Positions 27,446-35,402 of a DNA stretch of 64,000 bases are shown here, piece after piece. The DNA lies in assembly GCF_003633715.1 (NCBI RefSeq), contig NZ_RBIE01000002.1:242843-306842 (forward strand), read 5' to 3'. The notes beneath the pieces were generated by a model that saw only the letters and a program-made list of their open reading frames with translations, ran no database searches and was not told where the DNA came from. Within the stretch, counting starts at the first letter, position 1; each line of letters starts with the position of its first letter. Both the position numbers and the translations under genes were made by a program. Source of the stretch: Thermovibrio guaymasensis. GTDB taxonomy: Bacteria > Aquificota > Aquificia > Desulfurobacteriales > Desulfurobacteriaceae.

Positions 27446-29002
27446 CTACTCCCACTCAATAGTACCTGGAGGCTTAGAAGTAATATCGTAGACAACCCTA
27501 TTAACTCCCTCAACTTCATTAATAATCCTGTTAGAGATCCTCTCAAGAAGGTCGTAAGGGAGTTTAACCCAGTCGGCAGTCATTCCATCAACGCTCTCAA
27601 CAGCCCTTACGGCAATCACGTAATCGTAAGTCCTAACGTCTCCCATAACTCCAACTGTCTGAATTGGAAGGAAAACAGCAAAAGACTGCCAGATCTTATC
27701 GTAAAGGCCTGCCTTCTTAATCTCCTCTAGGACTATTGCATCAGCCTCCCTTAAGATTTTCAGGTACTCAGGCTTAACTTCTCCGATAATCCTTATTGCT
27801 AGGCCGGGGCCGGGGAATGGCTGGCGCTTAATGATTTCCTCCGGAAGCCCGAGCTCCCTTCCAAGCTCCCTCACTTCGTCTTTAAAGAGCTCCCTCAGAG
27901 GCTCAATCAGCTTAAAGTTTAACCTCTCTGGAAGACCTCCAACGTTGTGGTGGGACTTTATAGTGGCTGAAGGACCTTTAACTGAAACGCTCTCAATTAC
28001 GTCTGGGTAGAGGGTCCCTTGGGCTAGGAACTCGGCGTTGGGTATCTCTTTAGCAGCTTTTTCAAAGACCTCTATAAAGGTGTGGCCGATTATCTTCCTC
28101 TTCTGCTCAGGGTCTGTAACTCCCTTTAACCTCTCAAGGAAGAGCTCAGATGCATCAACAACCTTAAAGTTCTTCATGTGGAACTTCTCTTTAAAAGTCC
28201 TCTCTACGCTCTCCCTCTCTCCTTTCCTTAAAAGCCCCGTATCAACGAAAATCGGATAAAGCTGGTCGCCTATTGCCCTGTGAAGGAGAGCTGCAACAAC
28301 TGAAGAATCAACTCCTCCAGATAGGGCACAGATTACGTTCTTATCTCCAACAGTTTCTCTAATCTTTTTAATTTCATAATCAATAAAGTTCTCCATAGTC
28401 CAAGTTGGCTCACATCCACATATCTCAATTGCAAAGTTCTCAAGAATTTTGTCTCCATACTGGGTGTGCTTTACCTCAGGGTGAAACTGAACCCCGTAGA
28501 TTTTTCTCTCCCTGTTCCTTATTGCAGCATAAGGGGCGTTCTCTGTTTTAGCTATCGGTTCAAAACCTTCAGGAATCCTCAAGACCCTATCTCCGTGGCT
28601 CATCCAAACTGTAAATTTATCTGGAAGGCCTTTAAAGAGGTCTGAATGGTCAAGAACTTGGAGCTCCGCCCTTCCATACTCGTGCCTTTCAGCCCTTACA
28701 ACCTCTCCACCAAAGAGGTAAGTAATTAACTGCATACCGTAGCAAATTCCTAAGACGGGAACTCCAAGCTCAAAGAGCTCCTTACTTACCTTTGGAGAAT
28801 CGGGAGCGTAAACGCTTGCAGGTCCTCCAGAAAGGATAATTCCTCTAGGCTTAAACTCCTTAATCTTTTCAATAGGAGTATTGTAGGGGTGAATCTCACA
28901 GTAAACGTGCTTCTCCCTCAATCTCCTTGCTATAAGCTGAGTGTACTGTGAACCAAAGTCTAAAATTAGAATCTTACTTTCGTGAATGTCCTTAACAGTC
29001 AT
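27446..29002 (-). CDS. guaA: GMP synthase (glutamine-hydrolysing)
   Basis: Aminates XMP to GMP. A single 518-residue chain has both parts: an N-terminal class I glutaminase (Cys in LGICYGMQL near residue 92; His and Glu in GVQFHPEV near 178), an ATP-pyrophosphatase domain (P-loop [15 protein letters not shown] near 229), and a C-terminal dimerisation domain ending in KPPGTIEWE. With guaB at 3988 both steps from IMP to GMP are in this window. Start ATG follows GGAGAGGTT. Confidence 0.97.
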   Translation of the reverse strand: MTVKDIHESKILILDFGSQYTQLIARRLREKHVYCEIHPYNTPIEKIKEFKPRGIILSGGPASVYAPDSPKVSKELFELGVPVLGICYGMQLITYLFGGEVVRAERHEYGRAELQVLDHSDLFKGLPDKFTVWMSHGDRVLRIPEGFEPIAKTENAPYAAIRNRERKIYGVQFHPEVKHTQYGDKILENFAIEICGCEPTWTMENFIDYEIKKIRETVGDKNVICALSGGVDSSVVAALLHRAIGDQLYPIFVDTGLLRKGERESVERTFKEKFHMKNFKVVDASELFLERLKGVTDPEQKRKIIGHTFIEVFEKAAKEIPNAEFLAQGTLYPDVIESVSVKGPSATIKSHHNVGGLPERLNFKLIEPLRELFKDEVRELGRELGLPEEIIKRQPFPGPGLAIRIIGEVKPEYLKILREADAIVLEEIKKAGLYDKIWQSFAVFLPIQTVGVMGDVRTYDYVIAVRAVESVDGMTADWVKLPYDLLERISNRIINEVEGVNRVVYDITSKPPGTIEWE

Positions 29003-29064
29003 AACCTCTCCAGAATCTATGGTTTGGTAAATTGTATTATAAGAAGTTAAACAGAGAAGAACAT

Positions 29065-29352
29065 ATGGAATTTTTGCTGCTTCTGTTAACTTTGCTAACA
29101 GTAATTCTCATTTGCAAAGCAGTAAAGCTGGAATCATTTATAATATGCTGGTTTGCTGGATTTTCATACATAACCTGTGAGGAAAACTTCAAAGAACCAA
29201 TATTAGTGGCACTTACGGTTATTCCAGTAGCCTCAGTAACTATTCCAGTTGCAAAGAAAATCAAATACTACGAAGTTCTTTTTGCGGTAGGGATTCAACT
29301 TCTAACTGTAGCTGTAGTAAGCTTGGAAATAAAAGCCTTAAAGTTTCTTTAA
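29065..29352 (+). CDS. Small membrane protein of unknown function
   Basis: A 95-residue, very hydrophobic protein with about three or four helices (residues 2-18, 22-40, 45-62 and 70-88). The start is taken at ATG 29065; an earlier in-frame start at 29032 would add a charged stretch. The ribosome site is weak. It reads away from guaA. Three Cys residues sit in or near helices. I do not recognise it, and its status as a real gene rests on the clean hydrophobic pattern. Confidence 0.5.
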   Translation: MEFLLLLLTLLTVILICKAVKLESFIICWFAGFSYITCEENFKEPILVALTVIPVASVTIPVAKKIKYYEVLFAVGIQLLTVAVVSLEIKALKFL

Positions 29353-29430
29353 AACAAAATAGAGAAAAATCATTGAAGTTATAAAACCTATCAGAAATAC
29401 TACTATTAACTCAAGGAGCTTTGTATCCAA
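29338..29430 (-). CDS. Putative 30-residue single-helix membrane microprotein
   Basis: The minus strand encodes M-D-T-K-L-L-E-L-I-V, then a hydrophobic stretch to L-Y-F-V-L-K-K-L, a single membrane helix with charged ends. Start is TTG at 29430 with TTAGGAGACC ahead (AGGAGA, 6-7 base spacing). Its 3' end overlaps the convergent small membrane protein gene by 15 bases. The length invites caution; support is the ribosome site plus the clean helix design. Confidence 0.38.
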   Translation of the reverse strand: MDTKLLELIVVFLIGFITSMIFLYFVLKKL

Positions 29431-29481
29431 AAAGGTCTCCTAAGAAGGGGATTGTAGGACTTTTTAATTTTGATTTTAAAG

Positions 29482-29560
29482 TGGCGGGGACGACGGGACT
29501 CGAACCCGCGACCTCCGGCGTGACAGGCCGGCGTTCTAACCAGAACTGAACTACGTCCCC
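29482..29560 (-). tRNA. tRNA-Asp (GTC)
   Basis: Minus strand cloverleaf: acceptor GGGGACG / CGTCCCC, anticodon loop CTGTCAC, T-arm GGTTCGAGTCC, encoded CCA at 29484-29482. The discriminator is G. It lies 4 bases downstream of tRNA-Val on the same strand, so both come from one transcript. Confidence 0.96.
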
Positions 29561-29564
29561 GCAG

Positions 29565-29640
29565 TGGTGGGCGGAACAGGGATCGAACCTGTGACCTCCA
29601 GCTTGTAAGGCTGGCGCTCTCCCAGCTGAGCTATCCGCCC
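29565..29640 (-). tRNA. tRNA-Val (TAC)
   Basis: Minus strand cloverleaf: acceptor GGGCGGA / TCCGCCC, anticodon loop CTTACAA (anticodon TAC), T-arm GGTTCGATCCC, encoded CCA. A strong promoter lies just upstream at 29656-29684. Confidence 0.96.
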
Positions 29641-29655
29641 AACCTGACGCTGGAA

Positions 29656-29684
29656 AATATAGGCCATCAATCGGGAAGTGTCAA
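29656..29684 (-). promoter_or_regulatory. Promoter of the tRNA-Val/tRNA-Asp unit
   Basis: Minus strand: TTGACA at 29684-29679, a 17-bp spacer, TATATT at 29661-29656. The mature tRNA-Val starts 16 bases past the -10 box. The -35 box lies 11 bases past the argC stop. Confidence 0.85.
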
Positions 29685-29694
29685 TAGTTTTTTA

Positions 29695-30744
29695 TTAAAT
29701 CCACTGACTAAAAAGTTTAAGACCCGTATTTTCAGGGAAGTTAAACAGTATATTCATATTCTGAACTGCTTGAGAGGAAGCACCTTTCCCGATGTTATCT
29801 ATAACAGAAACAACAACTGCTAAATCTGCAGACTCATCGTAGGCAACGTAAATATCGCAGAAGTTCGTCCCGGCAACGTCTGAAGTTTTAGGAGGAGTAG
29901 TCCTTAGCCTTACAAAGTACTCCCCTTCATAAACTTTCCTGTATATTTCCCTTAGCTCATTAAGTCCTACCTTAGATTTAAAGTAAACGGTAGAGAGGAT
30001 TCCTCTGTTCATAGGAACTAGATGGGGAGTAAACCTAAATGAAGAAAGACTAAGCTTCTCGGCTACCTCTGGACCGTGTCTATGGCCATTAAGTGCATAT
30101 GCTTTAAAGGTCTCATTCACCTCACAGAACGTAAAATCAACGGTTGCCTTTCTACCTGCTCCTGAAACTCCAGACTTACTATCAGCAATAACTGGAAAAC
30201 CTGTATCTAAGACTCTCTCTCTAACCGCCGGATAGAGGGCAAGAATTATGCTCGTAGGGTAACACCCAGGATTAGCAACTAACCTCTTTCCCCTAATCTC
30301 TTCCCTGAAGAGTTCAGGAAGCCCATAAACTGCCTCTGTGAAGAGCCCCTTTGCCTCGTGCTTAACCCCGTAAACTTCCTCATAAGTTTCAGGATTTTTA
30401 AACCTAAAATCGGCACTAAAGTCTATAACCTTAAGGCTTGGGTTTAGGTGGAAGAGCTCCTTTACAACGGGAAACGAAGCCCTATGGGGAAGACAGCAGA
30501 ACACTACGTCACACTCAGATGAGATTTTTTCAGGGTTGTAAGACTCAAAGGAAAGTTCCTCGTAGGGACTCTTTAAAAAGTGGGGGAAAACCTCTGTAAC
30601 CAGCCTTCCTTCATACTGGCGGGAAGTAACCGAAACAACTTGCACATAAGGGTGAAACAAAAGGAGGCGGAGAAGTTCCGCCCCCGTATACCCTGAACCA
30701 CCGATAATTCCAACTTTAACGCTTGGACCACTGGTACCTTGCAC
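29695..30744 (-). CDS. argC: N-acetyl-gamma-glutamyl-phosphate reductase
   Basis: Reduces N-acetylglutamyl phosphate to the semialdehyde with NADPH in arginine synthesis. Rossmann motif [18 protein letters not shown] is near the N-terminus and the catalytic Cys is in [11 protein letters not shown] (about residue 148). The start is uncertain: GTG at 30744 has GGGGAG close before it and gives 349 residues, a normal length; ATG at 30789 would add 15 residues. Either start lies inside the 3' end of rpsI, an overlap of at least 29 bases, which is unusual and suggests coupled translation. argH is elsewhere at 5529. Confidence 0.9.
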   Translation of the reverse strand: MQGTSGPSVKVGIIGGSGYTGAELLRLLLFHPYVQVVSVTSRQYEGRLVTEVFPHFLKSPYEELSFESYNPEKISSECDVVFCCLPHRASFPVVKELFHLNPSLKVIDFSADFRFKNPETYEEVYGVKHEAKGLFTEAVYGLPELFREEIRGKRLVANPGCYPTSIILALYPAVRERVLDTGFPVIADSKSGVSGAGRKATVDFTFCEVNETFKAYALNGHRHGPEVAEKLSLSSFRFTPHLVPMNRGILSTVYFKSKVGLNELREIYRKVYEGEYFVRLRTTPPKTSDVAGTNFCDIYVAYDESADLAVVVSVIDNIGKGASSQAVQNMNILFNFPENTGLKLFSQWI

Positions 30745-31126
30745 GTGCTCCCCTTTGACCGTACTTCTTCCTTTCTTTAATCCTAGCATCCCTAGTAAGG
30801 AATCCAGCCTTCTTAAGGGTAGGCCTTAACTCAGGGTTAAAGGCAAGAAGAGCCTTAGCAATACCGTACTTAACGGCATCAGCCTGAGCTGACTTCCCAC
30901 CGCCCTTAACTGTACAGAGAACGTCAAACCTTCCGTTTGTTCCAGTAACATCAAAAGGCTGCTGCATAATCTTCAAGAGGGCAAGTCTTCCAAAGTACTC
31001 TTCAGCAGGAACCTCTTTTTTCTTAGAAAGCCTAACGATGATCTTTCCCTCACCGTTTGGAATAAGCCAAACCCTTGCAACAGCAGTTTTCCTCTTTCCC
31101 GTTCCGTAATATCTAACCTCGGCCAT
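30716..31126 (-). CDS. rpsI: 30S ribosomal protein S9
   Basis: A 136-residue protein of the small subunit head whose C-terminal tail reaches the P-site tRNA. The opening [17 protein letters not shown], the middle [21 protein letters not shown], and the basic end ARYQWSKR (Lys-Arg terminal) are as in the family. It follows rplM by 12 bases, the normal bacterial pair. Its last codons overlap argC. Confidence 0.98.
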   Translation of the reverse strand: MAEVRYYGTGKRKTAVARVWLIPNGEGKIIVRLSKKKEVPAEEYFGRLALLKIMQQPFDVTGTNGRFDVLCTVKGGGKSAQADAVKYGIAKALLAFNPELRPTLKKAGFLTRDARIKERKKYGQRGARARYQWSKR

Positions 31127-31138
31127 TACACTCCTCCA

Positions 31139-31567
31139 TTAAAGCTCAATAGGTTTAGGGTTCTGGGCTTTGTGGGGATGTTCAGGACCAGCATAAACCT
31201 TGAGCCTCCTCATTCTTCTATCTCTAAGTTTGTTCTTTGGAAGCATACCTCTAACTGCTAGCCTTATAACCTCTTCAGGCTTTTCCTGGAGCATCTTCCT
31301 TAAAGGAGTCTCCTTAAGACCTCCAGGGTAAAGAGTGTGCTTGTAGTAGATCTTCTTATCCAGCTTTTTACCGGTTACAAAGATCTTTTCAGCGTTAACA
31401 ACTACGACAAAGTCTCCTCCATCAACGTGAGGAGTGTAAGTAGGCTTGTGCTTACCCATTAAGATTTTTGCAATTTCAGATGCAAGCCTACCGAGAGTTT
31501 TACCTGTGGCATCTACCAGGTACCAATCCCTCTGGACGTCCTCCTTCCTCTGCATAAAGGTCTTCAT
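31139..31567 (-). CDS. rplM: 50S ribosomal protein L13
   Basis: A 142-residue large-subunit protein with the family blocks [38 protein letters not shown] and [22 protein letters not shown] follows GGAGGAAGTT. It is the first gene of the rplM-rpsI(-argC) unit, behind a promoter at 31628-31656 and a leader with a GGCGTTTT / AAAACGCC hairpin. Confidence 0.98.
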   Translation of the reverse strand: MKTFMQRKEDVQRDWYLVDATGKTLGRLASEIAKILMGKHKPTYTPHVDGGDFVVVVNAEKIFVTGKKLDKKIYYKHTLYPGGLKETPLRKMLQEKPEEVIRLAVRGMLPKNKLRDRRMRRLKVYAGPEHPHKAQNPKPIEL

Positions 31568-31586
31568 TTTAACTTCCTCCGTTAGT

Positions 31587-31606
31587 GGCGTTTTGGTGAA
31601 AACGCC
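31587..31606 (-). promoter_or_regulatory. Hairpin in the rplM leader
   Basis: GGCGTTTT-CACC-AAAACGCC, a perfect 8-bp stem with a 4-base loop, 8 bases ahead of the rplM ribosome site. No T run follows it. L13 leaders are known to be autoregulatory in several bacterial groups; whether this stem binds L13 is inference. Confidence 0.4.
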
Positions 31607-31627
31607 GAAAATGTAGCGGGCAGCGGA

Positions 31628-31656
31628 AATTTACTAAAGGAAAACTATCTTGTCAA
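31628..31656 (-). promoter_or_regulatory. rplM-rpsI promoter
   Basis: Minus strand: TTGACA at 31656-31651, a 17-bp spacer, TAAATT at 31633-31628. Its -35 box shares five base pairs with the -35 box of the divergent tRNA-Ser promoter. Confidence 0.75.
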
Positions 31657-31678
31657 CCACGAATAAATTCCTTATATT
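31650..31678 (+). promoter_or_regulatory. tRNA-Ser promoter
   Basis: TTGTCA at 31650-31655, a 17-bp spacer, TATATT at 31673-31678. The mature tRNA begins 12 bases downstream of the -10 box. Confidence 0.75.
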
Positions 31679-31689
31679 TCTCTGTGCAA

Positions 31690-31784
31690 GGAGGGGTGCC
31701 CGAGCCTGGCTGAAGGGGCACGATTGGAAATCGTGTGTACCCCCACAAGGGGTACCGCGGGTTCGAATCCCGCCCCCTCCGCCA
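31690..31784 (+). tRNA. tRNA-Ser (GGA)
   Basis: A 95-nt class II tRNA: acceptor GGAGGGG / CCCCTCC, anticodon loop TTGGAAA (GGA), a long variable arm (GTACCCCC-ACAA-GGGGTAC), T-arm GGTTCGAATCC, and encoded CCA after a G discriminator. Confidence 0.97.
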
Positions 31785-31815
31785 TAAAAAGTGAATAAGG
31801 AAAGTTAAAAACCCC

Positions 31816-31844
31816 TTGACAAGATAGAAGGGGTTGCCTATATT
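31816..31844 (+). promoter_or_regulatory. tRNA-Asn promoter
   Basis: TTGACA at 31816-31821, a 17-bp spacer, TATATT at 31839-31844. tRNA-Asn begins 16 bases past the -10 box. Confidence 0.85.
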
Positions 31845-31859
31845 ACTCCATAGCAAAGC

Positions 31860-31935
31860 TCCCCGGTAGCTCAGCTGGTAGAGCGGGTGGCTGTTAACCA
31901 CCAGGTCGCTGGTTCGAGCCCGGCCCGGGGAGCCA
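31860..31935 (+). tRNA. tRNA-Asn (GTT)
   Basis: A 76-nt cloverleaf: acceptor TCCCCGG / CCGGGGA, anticodon loop CTGTTAA (GTT), T-arm GGTTCGAGCC, encoded CCA. It is the last tRNA before the prophage remnant. Confidence 0.97.
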
Positions 31936-32245
31936 TTTTCATTTTTGTTATCATTATTATATTTGCAAGAAAAAATGAAACAACGTATCATAATATATCA
32001 TGGCATATTATTTTCCAGCAAAATCAAATCCATCAATTAATATTAGCACATTACAAAAGATACCTGTTCCATTTCCCCTGTGTCCTGTGATGAAACGTGA
32101 TATTTTAATCTAAGCAGGTTATATATCCTGCAACCACTCTCGAGAAAGGCTTTGACTTAGTCAATCTTTGAAGGATAGGTAAAGTTAGATTATAACTATA
32201 AACGACTTTTCTTGTCACAACAAAAAAGGGGACAGCGGAGGTTCT
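31936..32245. other. AT-rich stretch without a gene
   Basis: 310 bases between tRNA-Asn and the methylase gene. I see no frame with a ribosome site. It holds a perfect 13-base palindrome (TTGACT-T-AGTCAA, 32152-32164) that could be a binding site. No copy of the tRNA-Asn or tmRNA 3' end was found that would mark an attachment site. It probably includes decayed mobile-element DNA. Confidence 0.5.
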
Positions 32246-33037
32246 TCAAAAGTTTTTTATGAGGAGTTCCGTCCCTTGTGGGCGGCTCCTCGCCTTTGAA
32301 AATTCAGTAATTCCATAACTTGACTTGGAAACTTCTTTTGTGTGCCAATTGAAGTCTTTATACAACTCTTCTACAAGGTCGCAAGGATAGTAAGAAAGAA
32401 CAAACTTTCCCTTGATGTCTTTCAGGATTTCTGCAAGGTCTCTGTGGTCCCTCTCTGTAAAGCCTGTCCGGTAGTAATGTTCTTTTTGGACGTATGGTGA
32501 GTCAAGGTAGAAGAGAGTATTAGGAGTGTCGTATTTCTCTATGACCTTTCGGAAATCCAAACACTCTATTTGAACGGTAGAAAGTCTGTATCTGATTTGA
32601 TTTAGCCTTCTTAAGAACGGTAACCATCTTGTACTACTGCTTTTTCTCATGTTTGCAGAGATGTAGTATCCCCAGCTGTTTTGGGTTCCGGAGAAAGATT
32701 GCACTACCACAATGGCGTAACAGACTGCCTTGTCTATGTTGTCTTTGAAATACCCTTCCTTAATCTGTTGAGTTGCCATCTGGAAAAGGCGTCCTGAGTG
32801 GAGGGTTCTGTATGCTCTTCTTCTAAACTCTTGGAAATGGTCTCTTAAAACAACGAAAAGATTGACAAGGAGTTCATCATTGTCGTTGTAAATCTCTACA
32901 AGGGAAGGTTCTTTCTTGAATAGAACCCAGCCTGCTCCTCCGAAAGCCTCCACATAAGTCATCCTTCGGTAATCTGGCGGGAAGTGAGAGATTATCCATT
33001 TCGCAAGCCTATTTTTGCCGCCAATCCATGGGAGCAT
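32246..33037 (-). CDS. DNA adenine-specific methyltransferase (D12 class)
   Basis: A 263-residue Dam-type N6-adenine methyltransferase. Motif I is near the start (PWIGGKNRLAKWII, then EAFGGAGWVLF at about residues 37-47), and the catalytic motif IV is LDSPYV (about 175-180), a D-S-P-Y variant of D-P-P-Y. Start is ATG 33037 because AAGGAGGT lies 7 bases before it; longer starts run into noncoding sequence. No matching endonuclease is near, and the neighbours are a holin and an endolysin scrap, so it is read as a phage orphan methylase. Target site unknown. Confidence 0.85.
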   Translation of the reverse strand: MLPWIGGKNRLAKWIISHFPPDYRRMTYVEAFGGAGWVLFKKEPSLVEIYNDNDELLVNLFVVLRDHFQEFRRRAYRTLHSGRLFQMATQQIKEGYFKDNIDKAVCYAIVVVQSFSGTQNSWGYYISANMRKSSSTRWLPFLRRLNQIRYRLSTVQIECLDFRKVIEKYDTPNTLFYLDSPYVQKEHYYRTGFTERDHRDLAEILKDIKGKFVLSYYPCDLVEELYKDFNWHTKEVSKSSYGITEFSKARSRPQGTELLIKNF

Positions 33038-33137
33038 AATACAACCTCCTTCTGGGTTTTGCTGGTGAAAAAAAGGCATAGGGGAAAAGGGAGCTAAGGC
33101 GGGAGGAGAGCGACAGGAAGACAAGGGGGAGGTCTCC

Positions 33138-33608
33138 TTAGGGCTTAGTGTTTAACTTTTTGAGTATTTCCGTCTTCTCTTTTGAGCCAGCAGAAGACCC
33201 GAAATAGAAAGCGAAAACTTGTGTGGTTATGGTAGAGAGAACCCCAAGGATGTAAATCACGATGTCTTTCTGACTTCCTGTGAATTCTCCCTTCGCAAAG
33301 TAGAAAAAGAGTATGAAAGTTAAAATCACTGTGGTAAAAGCCAACACCGATGAAAATATTTTGTTTATGAACGGTACTTTATCTGATGTTGAAACTTTTG
33401 CATAAGTCTCTCTTGCACTCTGAGTGTCTTGTAGATAGGCTTTCTCTCTTTCAAGGTTTAGCTGTTCCTGTTTTAACCGTAGTTCTTCCTTTTTGATTAG
33501 CTGTTCAAATTTTTCTTCATCCGTCGTAACAAAATCATCTACGAGGTCTTTTACGCCATCTATTATTGATTTTCTAAGTTCCCCGCTTAAAAGGCTTAAG
33601 AAGCCCAT
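33138..33608 (-). CDS. Phage holin-like protein (3TM holin family)
   Basis: A 156-residue protein: a charged amphipathic start, a long Lys/Glu/Gln coiled coil (about residues 30-60), then helices at about 75-98 and 105-130, with the ending YFGSSAGSKEKTEIL typical of phage and gene-transfer-agent holins. It would make membrane holes for host lysis. Start is taken at ATG 33608 (MGFLSLL); GTG at 33638 is possible. It overlaps the endolysin fragment upstream, as holin-lysin pairs often do. Isolated here, it may be silent. Confidence 0.75.
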   Translation of the reverse strand: MGFLSLLSGELRKSIIDGVKDLVDDFVTTDEEKFEQLIKKEELRLKQEQLNLEREKAYLQDTQSARETYAKVSTSDKVPFINKIFSSVLAFTTVILTFILFFYFAKGEFTGSQKDIVIYILGVLSTITTQVFAFYFGSSAGSKEKTEILKKLNTKP

Positions 33609-33850
33609 GACATAGCCTCTAGTGCTCTGTTGATCCACCCTCTTAGGTAAAGGGCGTATCTCTTCAGGCTTTTATTTGCTAATGCCGTGTAGAAAGCTAT
33701 CCTTGCAAGGGTGAAATCCTTGATGAATTCTTCCGGGTTTACGCTGTTAAGGGCGGAGAGAGTTCTGGGTCCAAGTATACCGTCTACCGGTAGTCCCAGA
33801 ATTTTCTGTGCAAGCTTTACCGTCTGGCAGATGCCAAGGTTAACGGAGGA
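33596..33850 (-). pseudogene. Truncated phage endolysin (GH108 / peptidoglycan-binding C-terminal part)
   Basis: About 84 codons on the minus strand, open from 33850 to TAA at 33598-33596. They read S-V-N-L-G near the start, then LPVDGILGPRTLSALN, a peptidoglycan-binding motif, and end RYALYLRGWINRALEAMS. This matches the C-terminal end of GH108-type N-acetylmuramidases. The catalytic N-terminal domain (with its Glu) is missing and an in-frame stop stands just before, so this is a remnant. It overlaps the holin start by 13 bases in another frame. Confidence 0.7.
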
Positions 33851-34129
33851 TTAGTGCAAAATTTATCCTTAAAACTTTATGTACAGAAAAATTAAAATTA
33901 CAATAGAGCCGGAACTTTTATGAAGTGATAGTATAGATTAAAAGGACTTTCTTACAGCCTTTTAGTAATAGGTTACTACTTCTACCACTCAAAATTAAAT
34001 CTAGTAAACTTTGTAGAAGAGATATCTGAGTTTGGAAAAAAGTAGAAGTAATCAATCAAATTAGGGAATTGCCTTTTAAAATTGAAATAAGTAAATCTGG
34101 AAAGTACCTGAAAATACAGAAATTTTAAT
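33851..34129. other. Decayed DNA between prophage scrap and tmRNA
   Basis: 279 AT-rich bases. On the plus strand a frame near 33950-34045 reads LLVIGYYFYHSKLNLVNFVE, stops, and after a frameshift continues as EVINQIRELPFKIEI to about 34125. It looks like a broken gene, but I cannot name it. No ribosome site. The stretch lies just beyond the 3' end of tmRNA, a common phage attachment target. Confidence 0.3.
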
Positions 34130-34483
34130 TGGTGGAGGTGGCGGGATTCGAACCCGCGTCCGGAGATGCGACCCAGGTAGCTTCTACAGGCTTAGCCCGT
34201 GTTTCAAGTTCTCGCTTCAGGGTTAGCCCACGGGCAGGCGCCCTGAAGCCAGCCCTCTAAGGTGTCGTAGCCCCTCCGAGGGCGAGAGGGAACTACCAAG
34301 CCCGCCTCTCTGTCGCCCTTACTGGAGCCGACGGGCGGAGCTCCAGAGGGCGTCGCTGCGTCTAATTAGGCAGCGAGAGCGAGTGTTTCGTCGGCAACTA
34401 TTTTGGGTGCCTTTTTTACGAGGTTGGCTCCTCGGCCTGCCACTACCTGAGCCCTTGCATCCCCGTCGAAACCGTTCACCCCC
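34130..34483 (-). ncRNA. ssrA: Transfer-messenger RNA (tmRNA)
   Basis: Rescues stalled ribosomes. The 5' end GGGGGTGAACGGTTTCGACG (34483 downward) and 3' end GGGTTCGAATCCCGCCACC with encoded CCA (34132-34130) pair to form the tRNA-like acceptor. The tag frame reads A-P-K-I-V-A-D-E-T-L-A-L-A-A then TAA (about 34413-34369), a normal proteolysis tag ending L-A-A. Length is about 354 nt. Confidence 0.96.
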
Positions 34484-34505
34484 ATATTCAACTTTCTGTG
34501 GTATA

Positions 34506-34533
34506 AATATAGTTTCAATTTGTTATAGTTCAA
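34506..34533 (-). promoter_or_regulatory. tmRNA promoter
   Basis: Minus strand: TTGAAC at 34533-34528, a 16-bp spacer, TATATT at 34511-34506. The -35 box overlaps the stop codon of the MTA phosphorylase gene; tmRNA begins 22 bases past the -10 box. Confidence 0.65.
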
Positions 34534-35402
34534 CCCCTAAAAATCCATTCCTTCCAATCACTTCCGATTTTCCCTTTCCTCCTGTACCTCTCCATCAACC
34601 TCCCACAGGGACACTGGCGGGAAAGGGAATTCAAGCGCTTTAAAACCTCTTTCACTATTAACGGAAAGGAACTAACTGCCCTATCAACCCTCTCCTTCTG
34701 CTCCTCAGGAAGCATTCCCTCAAAGAGAATCCCCTCTTTAAAGGAGTAATCCTTAACCCCCTCGGCGTAGTTCGTTACGTAGCAGAGAGCGCCATAACAG
34801 ATCTCAAGCTCCTTTGCGAGGAAGACCTCAGGAATCAAAGTCATTCCAACCAGATCAGCTCCTAACTCTTTAAAGGCTTTTATCTCAGCCGGAGTTTCAA
34901 GCCTCGGCCCCTCCGTACACACGTAAGTAGCTCCAAAGTGATACGTTAGGGAGAGCTCTCCCAAAACATCCCTCAAAGCCCTTGAAATCTCAGGACAGAA
35001 AACGGGACTTTGCCTAACAAACCCAAGCCCTCCGTTCTCAAAGAACGTTCCCTTCCTCCCCTTTGTAAAATCAAGGAGGTCTGTAGGAACAACAAAATCT
35101 CCAGGCTTAAACTCCTCCCTCAAAGAACCAGGACCGGTCCAGGCCAGAATTCTCTCAACTCCCAGCTCCTTAGCCGCATAAACGTTAGCCCTGTAATTAA
35201 CAAAGGGGGCCGTTGTATCGTAGTCCTCCTCTCCGTGGCGGGAAAGGAAGAAGAAGTCAAAACCATCTGGATGGGTAATTAGGTAAACAGGATTAGAGAG
35301 GCCAAAAGGAGTTTCCAATCTCTTAACTTCTTTAACTTCTCCAAATTCCCCCTTAGAGAGGGTATAAGCACCGCTACCTCCTATAACCATAAACTTAGCC
35401 AC
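34530..35402 (-). CDS. mtnP: S-methyl-5'-thioadenosine phosphorylase
   Basis: Phosphorolysis of methylthioadenosine (or a related purine nucleoside) to adenine and methylthioribose phosphate, in methionine salvage. The 290-residue protein has GGSGAYTLSKGE at the start, SRHGEEDYDTTAPFVNYRANV (about residues 53-73), EGPRLETPAEI (about 164-174) and GADLVGMTLIPEVFLAKEL (about 181-199), all as in MTAP. Family members differ between adenine and hypoxanthine nucleosides, so purine choice is not certain. Its start overlaps the queF stop by 8 bases. Confidence 0.88.
   Translation of the reverse strand: MAKFMVIGGSGAYTLSKGEFGEVKEVKRLETPFGLSNPVYLITHPDGFDFFFLSRHGEEDYDTTAPFVNYRANVYAAKELGVERILAWTGPGSLREEFKPGDFVVPTDLLDFTKGRKGTFFENGGLGFVRQSPVFCPEISRALRDVLGELSLTYHFGATYVCTEGPRLETPAEIKAFKELGADLVGMTLIPEVFLAKELEICYGALCYVTNYAEGVKDYSFKEGILFEGMLPEEQKERVDRAVSSFPLIVKEVLKRLNSLSRQCPCGRLMERYRRKGKIGSDWKEWIFRG

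Noticed and set aside
31653..31991. Minus-strand 112-residue frame with RGRDSNPRYPLWGY
   Set aside because: It is the antisense of the tRNA-Ser and tRNA-Asn genes; this peptide pattern is a well-known false translation of tRNA complements.
31860..34130. Attachment-site repeats flanking the prophage scrap
   Set aside because: I searched by eye for a second copy of the tRNA-Asn or tmRNA 3' ends and found none; a decayed copy may have been missed.
34383..34643. Plus-strand 86-residue frame
   Set aside because: It lies antisense to the 5' part of tmRNA and the end of the MTA phosphorylase gene, with no ribosome site.
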